A stretch of DNA of 22,600 nucleotides, from assembly GCA_964369755.1 (NCBI GenBank), contig CAYJFY010000040.1, forward strand, positions 1 to 22,600, in the 5' to 3' direction. The position numbers and the translations under genes were made by a program. Within the stretch, counting starts at the first letter, position 1. The number at the start of each line of letters is the position of its first letter. A model generated the notes under the pieces. That model did no database searches. It was given only the letters and a program-made list of their open reading frames with translations, and had not been told where the DNA came from. This document shows positions 22,552 to 22,600 of the stretch, one piece after another. This stretch comes from CAUPWF01 sp964369755. GTDB lineage: Bacteria; Bacillota; Clostridia; Lachnospirales; Lachnospiraceae.

Positions 22552-22600
22552 TTTACAGTCACTTTTAGGTTTTATACTTCAAATATAACAATAAAGGAGA
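22552..22600 (+). promoter_or_regulatory. Leader of a + strand gene beginning beyond the window
   Basis: The window ends in AATAAAGGAGA, a strong Shine-Dalgarno. TTTACA (22552-22557) and TATACT (22573-22578) are 15 bases apart, a shortish promoter spacing; TATAAC at 22584-22589 is another -10 candidate. Upstream at about 22512-22523 is the palindrome ATTATGCATAAT. A start codon is expected within about ten bases after the edge. Confidence 0.5.

Overview
The window looks like chromosomal DNA of a low-GC, Gram-positive anaerobe of the class Clostridia, most likely Lachnospiraceae-like. This is an inference from AT-rich sequence, strong AGGAGG-type ribosome binding sites, lipobox lipoproteins, an ECF vitamin transporter component, a YesM/YesN two-component pair and an Rpn-family nuclease. 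No tRNA, rRNA, CRISPR array, complete insertion sequence or phage gene was seen.

Positions 1-5917 (+ strand) are core housekeeping. A RibU-like ECF transporter S component comes first. It is followed by a tightly packed run: a YcxB-like membrane protein, tsaE, tsaB, rimI, a small four-cysteine protein, rnz, tsaD and ispD. TsaE, TsaB and TsaD make the t6A37 modification of tRNA and RNase Z trims tRNA 3' ends, so most of the run serves tRNA maturation. ispD ends inside the tail of an oppositely oriented gene, with a 14-nt stop-to-stop overlap.

Positions 5904-16891 form a sensing and uptake unit. On the minus strand, in transcription order, lie a Cache-type sensor histidine kinase, a YesN-type response regulator with an AraC output domain, and a membrane diguanylate cyclase with intact GGDEF and I-site. 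Divergent from them, with overlapping promoters, is a sugar-binding lipoprotein that is a paralogue of the transporter's own binding protein. Next is a ribose/galactose-type ABC importer in the order ATPase, permease, binding lipoprotein, permease, driven by a near-consensus promoter. A probable reading is that the lone lipoprotein presents a ligand to the kinase, which controls both the importer and c-di-GMP. The ligand is not evident.

Positions 16892-22600 are accessory. They hold two overlapping hairpins (terminator plus competing stem), an intact UPF0303 (haem-degrading-like) gene, a 174-nt imperfect palindrome, an Rpn-family PD-(D/E)XK nuclease on the minus strand, and a promoter with an operator-like palindrome. 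That promoter leads a three-gene operon: CaiB/BaiF CoA-transferase, a family 1 solute-binding protein that has no signal peptide, and an enoyl-CoA hydratase with both catalytic glutamates. After a perfect 22-bp-arm palindrome comes a decayed minus-strand second UPF0303 gene. The last bases look like the leader of a gene starting just beyond the window.

The strongest leads are the signal-less binding protein inside an acyl-CoA operon, the giant palindrome beside the Rpn nuclease, the sensor-lipoprotein/kinase/regulator/cyclase/importer module, the translationally coupled 34-codon ORF before the second permease, and the internally deleted UPF0303 remnant.
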